From assembly GCA_029204225.1 (NCBI GenBank), contig CM055094.1, positions 17,536,402 to 17,600,401 of the forward strand: a stretch of 64,000 nucleotides of DNA. Reading direction: 5' to 3'. Shown here piece after piece: positions 12,316 to 23,717 of the stretch. Position 1 is the stretch's first letter. Every line of letters begins with the position of its first letter. This DNA comes from Diphasiastrum complanatum (Eukaryota; Streptophyta; Lycopodiopsida; Lycopodiales; Lycopodiaceae). The position numbers were made by a program, and so were the translations under genes. A model generated the notes under the pieces. It was not told the DNA's origin. It did not search any database and worked only from the letters and a program-made list of their open reading frames with translations.

Positions 12316-13938
12316 CTAACTTGGAAAATCTAATGTACATCTATCTACAATTCCAAGAGCATATCTTAACTTGTAAAATGGATCTTTGGACAATGGCTTG
12401 GTTAAGATATCAGCTATGCATTCGGATGATGGTACATGATGTAGTTGCACCTCCTTGGATTGTACCTTCTCCCTCACAAAGTGGTGAGCTATCTCAATAT
12501 GCTTTGTTCTAGCATGGAAGATAGGATTGGAAGCAATTTGTTGAGAAGCTTGATTGTCACAATATATGTAAGGGATCTCCTTGGCCTTTAGCACATGTAG
12601 CTCCATCAAGAGTCTTATTAGCCATAGGAGCTCTTTAGTTGTTGAAGTCAATGCCTTGTACTCGGCTTCACAAGAAGATAGTGAGATAGTATCTTGCTTT
12701 TTGGAAATCCAAGATGTTACTCCTCCAGAAAGGAATGTTGCAAATGCACTAATGGACTTTCTATCCATCTTGTCACCTGCACTATCTGAATCCGAGTAGG
12801 CTCTCAAGTGCAAGTTAGATCCTTCATAAAGTATGCCAAAAGATCTAGTACTAGAAACATATCTAAGCACTCTCTTGGCACTTTTCCAATGATGCACTAA
12901 AGGAGCTTGCATACTTTGACTCAACTTGCTTACACAAAAACTTAAGTCAGGTCTAGTGATGGTTAAATAGATTAGTGAGCCTATAAGCTTTCTAAAGAGG
13001 GTGATGTCCTCAAAGGATGCTTCATCACCTTCATTAGTTGCTTTCACAACATGCTCCATAGGGGTGTCAATCCCCTTACAATCTTTCATACCAAACTTTT
13101 CAAGAATGGAAGTAGCATACTTAGATTGAGTTATGAAAGTGCAATTGCTACTTCTAGACACTTCTATCCCAAGTATAAACTTTACGAAGCCTAGATCTAC
13201 CATCTTGAACTCACTAGATAAATCAACTTTTACTTTGCCTATGCCTTCATCATCATTTCCTGTCATAATGATGTCATCAACAGTAAGCACCAAAATGATG
13301 ATCTTTCCTTCATTACATTTGAAATATAAAGAAGGTTCATAAGCACTTAGTACAAAGCCAAGGGAATAGAGAAAATCATGCAACCTAGAGTACCAAGCTC
13401 TCGGTGCTTGCTTCAAGCCACATGGCTTCTTCCTTAAGTAGCACACTTTTTGCTCCTCACCAACCTTGATGAAGCCCTCAGGTTGCATCATGTAGATTTC
13501 CTCTTCTAAGAAGCCATTCAAGAAAGCATTTGTCACATCCATTTGGTAGAGATCCCACTTGAACAAAGTAGCAATGCAAACGATTAATCTAATAGTTACA
13601 AGCTTAGCTATAGGTGCAAATGTTTCGTCATAATCCAATCCTTTTACTTGAAGAAATCCTTTAGCAACAAGCCTAGCCTTGTACTTACTAATAGATCCAT
13701 CTTTAGTGTACTTTATTCTATAAATCCACTTACATGCAAGTGGCTTCTTCGCTCTTGGAAGATTTACAAGATTCCAAGTATGATTTTCTTCTAATGCATC
13801 ATACTCTACTTGCATTGCATCTCTCCAAACTTTAGATCTATATGCTTCTTCAAAAAATGATGGTTCTTCAAGCAATGTAACTAAGAAGGAGTAAGAGGTA
13901 GAAGATGTAGAGTCTTCCTCTTGCTTTCCCTTGTCCAC
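12316..13938 (-). CDS. copia reverse transcriptase-RNase H, open frame
   Basis: An open frame of 540 codons. It starts in the conserved pre-RT region (EAYRSKVWRDAMQVEYDAL, LACKWIYRIKY, KARLVAKGFLQ), runs through GLKQAPRAWY and the catalytic box VLTVDDIIMTG, and ends with RNase H (SDSDSAGDK, SSCEAEYKAL, KHIEIAHHFVREK, ADILTKPL). The usual Tyr of the YVDD box is Thr, while both Asp are kept. The full length and lack of stops suggest a fairly young insertion. The first codon is not a true start: in an intact element this is the C-terminal part of a Gag-Pol polyprotein. Confidence 0.9.
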   Translation of the reverse strand: MDKGKQEEDSTSSTSYSFLVTLLEEPSFFEEAYRSKVWRDAMQVEYDALEENHTWNLVNLPRAKKPLACKWIYRIKYTKDGSISKYKARLVAKGFLQVKGLDYDETFAPIAKLVTIRLIVCIATLFKWDLYQMDVTNAFLNGFLEEEIYMMQPEGFIKVGEEQKVCYLRKKPCGLKQAPRAWYSRLHDFLYSLGFVLSAYEPSLYFKCNEGKIIILVLTVDDIIMTGNDDEGIGKVKVDLSSEFKMVDLGFVKFILGIEVSRSSNCTFITQSKYATSILEKFGMKDCKGIDTPMEHVVKATNEGDEASFEDITLFRKLIGSLIYLTITRPDLSFCVSKLSQSMQAPLVHHWKSAKRVLRYVSSTRSFGILYEGSNLHLRAYSDSDSAGDKMDRKSISAFATFLSGGVTSWISKKQDTISLSSCEAEYKALTSTTKELLWLIRLLMELHVLKAKEIPYIYCDNQASQQIASNPIFHARTKHIEIAHHFVREKVQSKEVQLHHVPSSECIADILTKPLSKDPFYKLRYALGIVDRCTLDFPS

Positions 13939-14155
13939 ATAGGTGAGCCTTCAGGGCTCGGCCTTGCTTCTTGTTGACCTTCTCGGCCCCCTTTGACTAG
14001 GATCTTTGTCTCCATCCTCGGATTTGTCAAGATCCTCCTCGAGTTTGTCAAGATCTTCAATGCACAATGGCTTAGATCCATTAGACAAGCTTTTAGCAAA
14101 TTGTCACTCATCAAAAAGTACATCCTTGCTTGCCTTTACTTTCTTGGATATAGGA

Positions 14156-14398
14156 TCATATATCCAATAGCCCATGCCATTTTCCCCATATCCAACAAAA
14201 ATCCCTTTGAAGGAGGTAGCATCTTCCTTCCTTCCTTGTCTCCAAAGGGATGTGGACATAACAAATACATCCAAAGATTTTAAAATCTTTTACATTGGTT
14301 TTCTTACCAAACAAAGCTTGATATGGTGAGATCCCATCAATAGCACTACTAGGAAGTCTATTACACAAGTAATTAGCACAAGTATAGCTTCTCTCCAA
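14156..14398 (-). pseudogene. copia integrase C-terminal fragment
   Basis: Contains YTCANYLCNRLPSSAI, SPYQALFGKKTNVKDFKIFG and CYVHIP, the region after the integrase catalytic Glu. The DDE core upstream is absent: the protease/pre-integrase frame (KNDSHFGEKLYLC) runs directly into this segment at about 14395. A deletion of several hundred bases removed the zinc finger and catalytic core. The integrase cannot be functional. Confidence 0.85.
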
Positions 14399-14729
14399 AA
14401 TGAGAATCGTTTTTCAAGATGGAACAGACTCCATTCTTGAAATGTACATCTAGTCCATTGTCCGTTAATTGTCCTACACTAAGCAAGTTTCTTGAAATGG
14501 TAGGAACATACAAAACATTATCTAGATCTATCCTTTTAGATGTGCCTAACCAAAGAGGAATAGATCCTATACCATCTATCTTGCATTCTTGATCACTAGC
14601 AGTGTATATTGACTTCTTAGAGTCATTACAAGAGAGAAGAGTTGAAAAATGATGCTTGTTAAAAGACATGTGGGAACTAGCCCCACTATCTATCCACCAT
14701 GTGTCTTGACTTGAAGTTTGTAGATGCAA
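14373..14729 (-). pseudogene. copia protease and pre-integrase region
   Basis: WWIDSGASSHMSFNK carries the DSGA active site of copia aspartic protease. It is followed by DNVLYVPTISRNLLSVGQL, a standard copia motif. The frame is open but the downstream pre-integrase domain is cut by the integrase deletion. Confidence 0.88.
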
Positions 14730-15590
14730 ACATTAAGGATGTGTTGAATCCATCCTCATCTTCTTCCTCTTGAGCAATGTTCCCTTGATCTCCATTTGCT
14801 TGTTGATTCTTCTTCAAGTAACATTTTGAGGCAAAGTGTCCTTTCTTCCCACAAAAGAAACACTTGAGCGTTTCCTTGTTCTTCACTTTGCCTTTGGAAG
14901 TTGATCCTCCATTCTTCATCTCAGCCTCCTTGCCTTGATTCTTTTTGAATGGATGTTTTTTCTTCTTGCCTTTGGATGTAAAATTTGCTTTCTCCTCTCC
15001 TCCATTAAGTGACATGGCTCCCATTCTTGTCTTGAGGTGTAGGAGTCTACTCTCTTCGGCCACAAGAACATTGTGCAACTTTTCAATGGATGGAAGAGTG
15101 TTTTGAATAGCAAATGATTGGACCAAGTTGGTGAAATCATCATCTAGGCCATTCAATATAATTTGTACTAGCTCTTGATCTTGGATCTTTTCTCCTATAA
15201 CACTCAATTCCTTGTTAAGAGATTTGATCCTAAGGACATACTCTACTCCACTTCCTTTCATGCTTTGAAAGACTTGATTCCTTAGCATGAGGATTCTTGA
15301 AGTGTTATTGGATTCATAGATACTCTTTAATGAATCCCAAGCCTCTTTTGATGAGGCACAAGAAGACACGTCCTTCAAGAGGTCATTGCATACATTCAAC
15401 TTTATGCAATGTAGAGCTAATCTTGCTCTCTTATTTGGTTTGTTCTTGGGCAGCTTGAGGCTCTTCCTCAACTCCTAGAACTATGTCAAAGAGTTCATGG
15501 ATCACTAGGAGTGATTCCATCCTCATTTTCCAAATGGAATAATTTGTGGAAGTGAGTCTCTCACTTGATTCCAACAAATAACATTGTAGA
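14686..15590 (-). pseudogene. copia gag
   Basis: The N-terminal part (LTSTNYSIWKMRMES, IVLGVEEEPQ; 15590-15440) is in a different frame from the 261-codon open frame to 14686, so one frameshift lies near 15440. The rest has the UBN2/gag region (ASSKEAWDSLKSIYES, SRILMLRNQVFQ) and a CCHC zinc knuckle CFFCGKKGHFASKC (near 14820-14870). Strongly similar in layout to gag at 28986-29510. Confidence 0.87.
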
Positions 15591-15864
15591 ATAAATGCTC
15601 TTCTAAAATCACAAAGATTTATGAATTTTAAAGATCTATGAAAGGCCTAAAGCTCACAAGATTGCCTATAGCCTTGTCTTTATCAAACTAGCACACAAGC
15701 TTGAATGATACACAATTAGATCTTGACAAAAATTCCTAGATTTCACTCTCACAAAAAATTTTGCTTTACACTTTTCTTAGAGGTTTCACTTCAACTAAGG
15801 ATTTGAACAAATCAGCCTCTTAGATCTGATCTTAAACTCCAAAAAATGATCACTCTCTTACTCG

Positions 15865-15876
15865 GCTCTGATACCA
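15865..15876 (-). other. copia primer-binding site
   Basis: TGGTATCAGAGC on the - strand, directly after the 5' LTR end ATCA. It is complementary to the 3' end of plant initiator-Met tRNA, the usual copia primer. Confidence 0.92.
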
Positions 15877-16685
15877 TGATAGAATTTTAGTTTTAGGACA
15901 TTAATGACTGTACTTAACAATCATAGAGAGTTATTGGTTGCTTAATCAATGGATCTATCAAGTTCTACACTTTAGATCTTGATCTAGATTCACTACACTT
16001 AGATTTAAGCAAGTGCCATGGATCAAATCTTCATAAACAATTGAGAGCAGAATATTGTCCACTACTGTAAGGCCTGCACCTAAAACAACAAGTACATAGG
16101 TTCTTGATAGCAATCATTCAATAAAATCACAATTCTATTGACTAGAAATCTCACAAAAGTGTAGAATGCAAAAGTCTCATCAATCTCATTAGAAAAATGA
16201 TGATCCTTTTATGGATCAAGTACATCCACGAGTCTGGTACAGTCCAGCGGTCTTCGCATGTGTGAAGAGTGCCACATCACTCAGATCTATCCATTTGATC
16301 CATCCTTTCCAAAGAGCTAGTCTCCTAGAATATAGAAATATTCTCTACAAAATAGGATCTAAAGAAAATGGTCAACTCTTATCTTCTAGAACTCTATAAA
16401 CACACATGAACATCCACCTGCCACGTGGGAGCATTTACTCATGCACATGCAAGGATTAGCTAACGTCTAGGTGACTAGTCAACTTGACTAAAAACTAGTC
16501 ATATCATGTTCACGCTTGACTTGATTGATACAAAATCAAAGTAGATATTTACAAATATGAAAAGTACTTTCTTTCACATGTGGGAACACGCTCCACACGT
16601 GTGAAATCAGATCATGAACATTGTACTCATGATTGATCTTTATTTACAATAAAAAATGACAAGTGAGAAGTGACAATTTTCAACA
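15877..16685 (-). repeat. copia 5' LTR (809 bp)
   Basis: Starts TGTTGAAA on the - strand (+ strand end CAACA at 16685) and ends ATTCTATCA before the primer-binding site. It matches 11443-12302 apart from small changes and a 51-bp gap. It contains the promoter of the element. Confidence 0.92.
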
Positions 16686-16690
16686 TTGTT

Positions 16691-17868
16691 GCCTTTTCAT
16701 CTGTTGGCATTGTGGCAACTTCTAGTGATGTAGTGGCAGGATCTTCTGTAAAGGGCTTGGGCTTGAATATAGTGGGCCCAACCCCTTCTTCTCTTTCCCT
16801 GGCACTGTGGCTGCTGATGGTATGGAGAGATCCTTCTTTGTTAAAAAGTCAGATCCCCCTCTAGTGGATGGTTGCAGTTTGTTTGTCAGCTTCACTGGTG
16901 GAAGGCTTTGCTGATGTTGATGTCTCGAGACTGCTTCTGGTCCAATGGAATAGATGGTGAAGTCGTCTGCTTAAGAAGTAACAGTGGCGACAAACAACTT
17001 TCGTTGATTCTTCAATGTAAAGATTTGAGCATATTAAGAGATCCTACCCGTAATAATGCTACATAAAGAAACACACTAAAATCAAACGACATTGCACAAA
17101 CAAATAGGCAAGCAACAGACAACATAGTGGATGGTATGAGAAGGGAAAAAGGTATAGCCATACACAGAGGATTCAAAACTACTAGTCCATGACATCAGAG
17201 AATATGTACCTAGAGACACTATAAAGGGCAAAAGCTTGAGAGGTTGGGATTCTAGCACTATCGGAGGATATGCCTAACAATGTTGCTACAGTGAAAAGAC
17301 TTGATTATAGCTCAGCAACAATGCGGTTGGATCCCTAGGTCAGATAGTCCTAGGTGATGCTATACTGCCATGTCCAGTGATACTGCCATAGTCCTAGGTG
17401 ATGCTATACTGCCATGTCCAGTGATAGGGATCATTTAACTTATTTTGATGTGTCAAAAAATAAGCTTCAAGAGCAACACATGTTATTCTTCATGTAAAAT
17501 AGATCAAAGTTATCTACGCATTTTGACAGATAGTAATATGGTGACTCTCTACAACTGTACGGAAATGTGATTGGCCTGGGCTGAGAGTATGTCATAGGAT
17601 AATTTTCAAACCATGAGGTCACAGAATAAAAAAGAAGCAAGAGAGTCAAAAAAAAAAACAAAGAGCTATTGATTTCCTTGTATGTCTATAGATGCAAAGA
17701 GTTCTAATTGAGAAAGCTAAAAAATATGCAGGGGTTGTTCTTGCAAAGAATGTCGAATGATGCTATAATATGTGTTGCATGTCATACAAACAATATATAA
17801 ATCAATACCAAAAGTATCTAAATTAATTACACATATTTGTCTATGATAGTATTACATCAAAATCTTAC
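16691..17868. other. Unassigned flank with a 44-bp tandem duplication
   Basis: The first 170 bases keep an open + frame that may continue the ORF interrupted by the copia insertion. The rest has no recognised gene. At 17345-17388 the unit starting TAGTCCTAGGTGATGC is repeated at 17389-17426 without change over the shared 38 bases. Confidence 0.45.
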
Positions 17869-18175
17869 CATATGATGTGTTATATGATCTGCTCCCCATG
17901 CACTTTGAACTGCATCCACAAATTCACTAGTTGTTTTATGTATCATTTGTACATTAGTATTTGAAAATTGACCTTTTCTTAAGTACTTCACCATGTTGTC
18001 TATTTTTCTCCAAACTTATGCTTTGAATAGCCAAGTAGAACCTTGTTCTTCGAAATCTTGAGTTGCAGCTATTATATCTTTCCAAATCGAGTATTGAATA
18101 TTAGTTTCTTTTTCAAAATAATTTGATAAAAATCTACGAGCTTTGGATCCTCCAATGCTTGTTAGAATATTCTTG
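17869..18175 (-). pseudogene. DDE-like transposase, C-terminal exon fragment
   Basis: Reads on the - strand HKNILTSIGGSKARRFLSN, then one in-frame stop, VWRKIDNMVKYLRKGQFS and EFVDAVQSAWGADHITHHM, ending at a good splice donor ATG|GTAAGA (17869/17868). SIGGSKARRFLSN matches SIGGVKAQNFLSN at the end of the 47.6-49.6 kb relic, so this is the downstream part of a second copy of the same gene. It was not long enough to stand out as an ORF. Function is inferred from the relative's DDE-like motifs. Confidence 0.65.
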
Positions 18176-18618
18176 TGAAGATTCTTGTAACGGATTCCAA
18201 ATGCTAGAAGAGCCTAACGAATATCAAGCGATGGAGTCGAGTCGCCAAACTACATTAAAGAGCGTCGACAATCACCAAGAAGGAGTTCCAGAATCCATAT
18301 GTACCGGGAACGCCAATGCCAGAGAAGTCGACAAGTCGCAGACCAGTCAATGAGCTAAAACGAAGCCCAGCGCCTCGCCAACATATCTTACGGTGGCAGG
18401 AATAAAAGCATGGTCGAGTCGGCATAAAGACTTAGATCTATTTGTAATATAACGTTAGACACCCGTAGAAGGTGCAGTGTACTCGTAAGCCTATGGTACG
18501 AGAAGTAGAAATAGATCTATGCCCTAATGGGCCTAAATTAAAAAAGGACCCGAGTAGTTAAAATTGCAATTTCGTTTAAAACTTTTTAGAAAGTCAAGTT
18601 CTTATGGCACATGGTTAT

Positions 18619-18695
<77 letters not shown>

Positions 18696-18820
18696 CCTCC
18701 TCCTACCATTCTTACTTTGTAAAGCCCTCCTTTTTTACTTGTGGATGAATGAATGTTTGATTGTTGTTGTTTAATCATGCTATCACATTCTTGAAAGATC
18801 ATTAGCACTCTCGTAATCAA
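18176..18820. other. Spacer with GTCGAC-rich motif and AG microsatellite
   Basis: No gene recognised. The part at 18220-18420 repeats GTCGAGTCG, GTCGACAA and AAGTCGACAAGTCG, a motif also clustered at 39895-40060. The AG microsatellite at 18621-18693 follows. Confidence 0.5.
18621..18693. repeat. (AG)n microsatellite, about 73 bp
   Basis: About 36 uninterrupted AG dinucleotides. The Leu-Ser repeat frame on the - strand here is only its translation. Confidence 0.98.
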
Positions 18821-18821
18821 T

Positions 18822-20409
18822 GGGATGGATCAAAAGAAAACACTAATGCCACATTTTGTAAGGGTGCCAAAGAATCCAAACGAAGCTGATTTTACTTAAG
18901 TTCATTTGGTTGGTGCTCTTATATTCAACAACACTTTGTAGGTAAAAAGTGTATTTCAATTATCCAAATGTTCGAAATGATCCAAACTTGACCATTACCA
19001 TAATTCACAATATTATAGTTGACTTTGATAATAGTCTTCCTGATTCTCTACTTGCAACTTGATAATACTGCCAAAGAAAATAAAAATCAAACAATGTTGG
19101 CATATTTGTCAATGTTAGTTGCTCTGAAAATTTTCAAAAAAATCAAAATAGGATTTTTATTGGTGGGTCACACTCGTGATCAAATTGACCAAATGTTCAG
19201 TTGCTTCTCAAAAAAGCTAAGACGCAAAAAAGCTTTTTCTTCAACAGTCTTATAGAGTATTATCGAGGACTCTTATACTCCTATACCAAATGTGGTTTTA
19301 TTGTGTTGCACATCTGATTTTAGGGATTACATCAAAACGTTGGAAGAAAATTGCATCGCACCAATAAATGATATTAGTTTCCAACATTAGTTCAAAATTG
19401 CAAATAATGCTGGTGGCATCACATTATTGTGGGGAAAGCAACTCTCTAACTCTGTGGCATGGTTACCTTCTGAAGGAGTCCATTTTTTACAATTTGTGTC
19501 TGCTTCTCAAGTTAAGCTTGCACCTTTGTGTCCTCTAACTTCTGTCTTGGACGAGCAAAAAGCTCAAAGGGAACATTGGTCAGCAGTCAATTCATTTGCG
19601 GCATTAAACTTTTTGGAAACACCATTCAAGCAACATACCAATTTTTTGATGAGTTTGATGGACATTGGTGGACGGATTTTTTTGAAGAGCAAAAAATATG
19701 TTTGCTTGATTTGGAAGACGCAAACTTGTCTAAAGAATTTCAATGGCCAACCAAATCTTCAATTCCAACAATGGCAGTTGATTGCTCTGTTGAGTCTTTA
19801 AACCTTCTTCATAACGAAGAACGTGAAATTTATTTGGGTTTTGTAAATGCTGCTAAGGATGAATGGTCTAGTAACCTTAATGAATTAAAGGTCGGGAGTC
19901 TCATTGCACTTTTGGCATCGAAAAATAATGAAAGTCATCCATTTTGGATTGCTAAAGTGATTGGCTTCATTCAGAACAACAACACTTTGGCCAAGATTGT
20001 ACGTGTGCACTGGATGCATATCATTTCAACAAATGCTTTCTTGGGAAGATACGAGGCGTTCAACAAAGAACCAACCAAGAGTCGACAATATAAATCTTGA
20101 AGATGTGGATGTGTTTGCATTTAATTTTGAATTAACAATGACGAACCATTTACGAAAGTCAACAATATCTATTTTACAAGAACGGCTTGGGCTAAGTGCA
20201 CAACCATCGTCTTCGACTCGGCTTCAATGCAACAAAGCCACAATAAACAGTTTTCTCTCAACATTGGATGTTATTCAGATAAGAACTTGTCGATAGACTC
20301 TAATGAAGAAGATGGATTATCAACTTCTTCAACTAAAAGGGAGAGCCTTGATAATATTTCAAGCACTGACTTCAGAGTTAGTGAGAATTCCTTGGAATTT
20401 GAATTGTAA
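18822..20409 (+). pseudogene. DUF7869-like gene relic
   Basis: The start GMDQKKTLMPHF (18822-18857) is followed by stops, then LQLDNTAKENKNQ (19052-19090) and FLLVGHTRDQIDQMFSCFS (19154-19210), which I recognise as the D...N...E and VGHTHxxxDxxF signature of the DUF7869 family. The family has an RNase H-like look and is found in many plants, oomycetes and animals; its biochemical role is not established. Downstream come GVHFLQFVSASQVKLAPL, then after frameshifts near 19650 and 20060 a segment GSLIALLASKN and HPFWIAKVIGF...VRVHWMH, resembling a small SH3/BAH-like reader fold, and a Ser-rich tail ending at 20409. At least three stops and two frameshifts make it a pseudogene. Confidence 0.72.
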
Positions 20410-20968
20410 AAAAAATAATATTAAAATTATTTTTAGTGTTTCAACATTTGTGGAGTTAGCGTAGTTGGCTTCAAATGTATTATGTGAGTTATTTTATGAG
20501 ATTCTATTTAGACTATTAAAATATGGTAAGTGTTCGTCAATATTTTGTTCACGTTTTATTAGAAAATTTAATTTTTTTGGACATGGTGTATTGATTCTTT
20601 TTTGGCCAAAATGCATATATTTTGTAAGAATTTTTTGTGATTTTCCGAATTTTTTCATGAAAAAACATGATTTTGGGCAAAAATTAGAAAATTGAAAAAT
20701 GATTACTCTTTTTTAGGATTTTGATCCGTCTCAAAAAATTTCACATTGCCATGATTAGTTTTTGCACAAGATGCTTTTAAAGGAGTACAAAAAATGGGTA
20801 GAAAAAACCACATGTGTTCATCATTATGTATGGGGGAATGGCACTAACCTTTTTATTGGATAGTCTTGTTATAAAAGATGACAAGACTATTAAAGGTATG
20901 TCCTTGTCTTTTTTTCACAAGATGGCCGAATGGAAAATCGATAGAATTCCCATTCTCTATCATGATGT
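20410..20968. other. AT-rich sequence, nothing recognised
   Basis: Low-complexity AT-rich DNA between the DUF7869-like relic and the dispersed repeat. One short + frame (20465-20695) shows no known motif. Confidence 0.5.
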
Positions 20969-21090
20969 ACATCTCAATCTAGCACTAATAATTCTCGTGC
21001 TCTCAGACTCAGCTCTCAACTTCATGTCTGCTGGAAGCCCTTTTGAGTGGAGAGGTTCTGCATCGACACCTCGGGGCATGGCATCAACTA
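20969..21090 (+). repeat. Dispersed repeat, copy 2
   Basis: Matches 2304-2424 in opposite orientation. The frame LIILVLSDSALNFMSAGSP is shared with the minus strand of copy 1. Confidence 0.75.
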
Positions 21091-21129
21091 ACATTATCCT
21101 CCTCTATAGTGTTGCAGGTCCCACTGCAT

Positions 21130-21991
21130 GTTAGCCCCAAGGAAGCCCTTGTATTTAATGGCGGCATTAGAAGAGTTACTGTGGCATGTGTTTGTAAGTC
21201 CACAAGTAAACTCAATTTTGTAAGCAATAATACTTAGGAACCTTAGACTTAGACCCTATTCCATTTAAGTTTAAGTATTACCAAGTTATATTTGTAATAC
21301 TTTAAACTTAGAAAGTCTAAGTTTAAAGTTATTTCTAAGTTTAGAAGTCCTAAGTTTATTTTGTTAAGTGAACTTCATACAAGAAGTCACTTCTTATAAT
21401 AGCTTAGCAATGAGCTTTGGGAGTATCCCATAAGCATCTTAGCATATGGGCCTACCACTCATTGTATATATAGAAGTGGATTTGGGAGCCTTAAGTAACA
21501 CTTGTATAAGCCCAAGCTTTAATAGAACTAATCTATTCTTGCTTAACTTGTGTTCCCACTTGTGGATAGAATACTTGGTGGTAGGTGCTCGAGCCCCACT
21601 AAGCTTTCCTCACTTGGTTTTATGTTATTGTGCTTGTTATTATGAGATTATTTCTCTTATGCACTCATCTTTCCTTCCCTTGTGGGAGTTATTTAGGATT
21701 ACTTAGGAAGCCACTAGTTGGGGGGCAGCCATAGTGGTCATTAGGGTTAGGTTAATTTAGGTTAAAAAGAGAGCTAATCTAGGACATTCCTTAGTTGGGG
21801 GGATGCCTTAAGAAACTAGTTTTAGGTCATATTCTCTCTCTAGAAGGGTGAGCCTTAGAGGGTTTGTTATGCAAGAGAACATAGAATGGAGTATAATCAA
21901 ACCCCACCACCACTATAGTTCAATGTCTTTTAGGAACCCTAACCCTACTAGTTGGGAAGCCATAGTAGGAAGAAACCCTAAAAGACAACGT
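21130..21991 (+). repeat. Probable gypsy LTR (5' copy)
   Basis: This stretch lies directly before a TGGCGCCGTTGCCG primer-binding site. It contains a TATA-like TATATATAG (about 21464) and ends AAAGACAACGT. Its 5' limit is a guess (a TGTTAG near 21130). No partner LTR was found in the window. Confidence 0.5.
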
Positions 21992-22005
21992 TGGCGCCGT
22001 TGCCG
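21992..22005 (+). other. gypsy primer-binding site
   Basis: TGGCGCCGTTGCCG is the classic start of the primer-binding site of plant Tat/Athila-type gypsy elements, complementary to a tRNA 3' end CGGCAACGGCGCCA. Confidence 0.8.
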
Positions 22006-22935
22006 CTCTATTCTCCCTCTCTTTGCATTTTTTTCACTACCTTTTTTCTACTAGTGTTCTAACCTTATTTTTTGCAGATTTTGGACTCCATCTCGTTCCC
22101 ATCATTCTCACACGCAGCCATCTTTTTGGTAACGGTGGAGGAACCAAGCCCCTTGGTCCAAAATTAGGGTTTTATAGTCATTTTCTTCATTTTTGAATTG
22201 TTTCTTTATTTTTTGCATCAAACCTGCATAATAGAACTCGCCCATCACTACAGAGCCCAAACAGAGCCTCAAGAATTCGAATATCAGCTCCGTGAGTTTT
22301 CGTACGGCCAAAAACTGGACCAATCAACTGTTTTGGCCTGTTTTTTGACAACGAATCCATACCAAACCAGCTCAGACAAATTCGCCCATCACCAAGAGTG
22401 CAGATCCCACAGTGCCAAATCCATCAGACCACTGTGCAAATTCTCTGGAGCCTAAGGCTTGTCAAAAAAAGATGACTCACATGAATTTTTCCAAAAAATC
22501 TTTAAGACAAAATTCGCCCATAGTACAATTGGAACCAGCTCATCATGGGCGAGTTCCTAGGCCCATGTGCGAATGTAAAAAAAAAAAAAAATAGTATGTG
22601 GAACTGAGACCATAATTGTGAATTCTGACCTTATTTCCAATGGTGCTGAAGGGCATTGCCACACATGATATCTAAACCTTGAACCTAATCAATGTAATTC
22701 CTGGCAGGTGTTGAAGGGTGCCCTCATCAAACGGTTCAAATCAACTAAGCTAACTCATAGTCCCTTCCTCCAGCTCACACGTATTCAAATGCATGGGGAT
22801 GAGTTAGGCTTAGGAAACCAACATGCTTGCTTGTCAAAGTGATCATTCGCATGCCATCAATATTGGTATTATTAAAATTGCCTAGGCTCCTCTAGTAATA
22901 CTAATAACCTCGTGACCTCCTAGTACATAGACGCC
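22006..22935 (+). other. Leader region of the truncated gypsy element
   Basis: Untranslated-looking sequence after the primer-binding site, with a recurring TTCGCCCATCA-like motif (22226, 22380, 22508 and reversed at 22545). The gag is not found. The element is cut off before 22936, where copia integrase sequence begins. Confidence 0.45.
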
Positions 22936-23717
22936 TTGGCTGAGACACAAACGTCTACAAAAGTGAGAGCACTCCGAACTGATGGTGGCAGCAAATACGT
23001 CTCTAATGAGATGTCCGAGTACATGGCTGAACATGGCATTAGAAGACAATTCACCACTTCTTATTCACCTCAACAAAACGGGATTGCAGAAAGGAAAAAT
23101 CGAACTCTTCTCAATTCAGCCATATCCATGCTACATCAAACACACCTACCTGCGAAGTTTTGGGTAGAAGCTACTGCCACAGCCTGTTACATGCAGAACA
23201 GATCCGACACCAAAGCCGTCACCAACAAAACTCCTCATGAAGTTTGGCATGGGAACAAGCCTAGTGTCAACCATTTAACAATCTTTGGTTGTATATGTTT
23301 TGTTCACATTCCAAAACAGCTTAGAAAGAAGCTGGATCATAGGACAAAGAAATGTATTTTCATTGGCTATCCTGATGAACATAAAGCTTATAAAGTTTAT
23401 GATCCATCCACCAATGTAGTATTTGTCTCTAGGGATGTAATATTTCAAGAACATACATACTATGATTTCAAACAACCATCGATAAATTATGCTATGTCAT
23501 TTCATCCTATTTTACGTAGCATGGATTCTTCCAACATTGACGTTCCTTCTACAAAACCTGCAGCTACAGCTACATAAGCCGAGCAGCCGACAATACCTGT
23601 CATCAGATCAGACCAAGCCACAACTCGAGCAGATCTGGAAAAATTCAAGACGAAGCATCATCGCATCCTGGTCAACGAAACGTCCGCAAATCCTCACAGA
23701 CTCGGACAATTACTGAG
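22936..23717 (+). pseudogene. copia integrase fragment (family A)
   Basis: An open frame to 23577 with VRALRTDGGSKYVSNEM (second catalytic Asp), SPQQNGIAERKNRTLL (catalytic Glu), AKFWVEATATACYMQNR, TPHEVWHGNKPSVNHL and FIGYPDEHKAYKVYDP. This is the second half of a copia integrase core and its C-terminal domain. The first Asp is not present. Its end at about 23717 abuts an inverted LTR piece, see the inversion finding. Confidence 0.87.

Larger units (their letters stand above)
11443..16685 (-). mobile_element. Ty1/copia element with both LTRs and target-site duplication, integrase core deleted
   Basis: 5243 bp bounded by TG...CA LTRs and by TTGTT on both sides (11438-11442 and 16686-16690), a 5-bp target-site duplication. 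The element reads on the - strand: 5' LTR 15877-16685, primer-binding site 15865-15876, gag, protease, integrase C-terminal piece, RT-RNase H, polypurine tract 12303-12313, 3' LTR 11443-12302. The integrase catalytic core is missing, so the copy is a deletion derivative. Gag resembles that of the element at 28.2-30.5 kb. Confidence 0.93.

Noticed and set aside
12316-13938. Single-exon host gene of 540 codons
   Set aside because: All motifs are copia RT/RNase H and it lies between LTRs with a target duplication.
18602-18820. Leu-Ser repeat protein
   Set aside because: It is the translation of an AG microsatellite; the same holds for 36109-36324.
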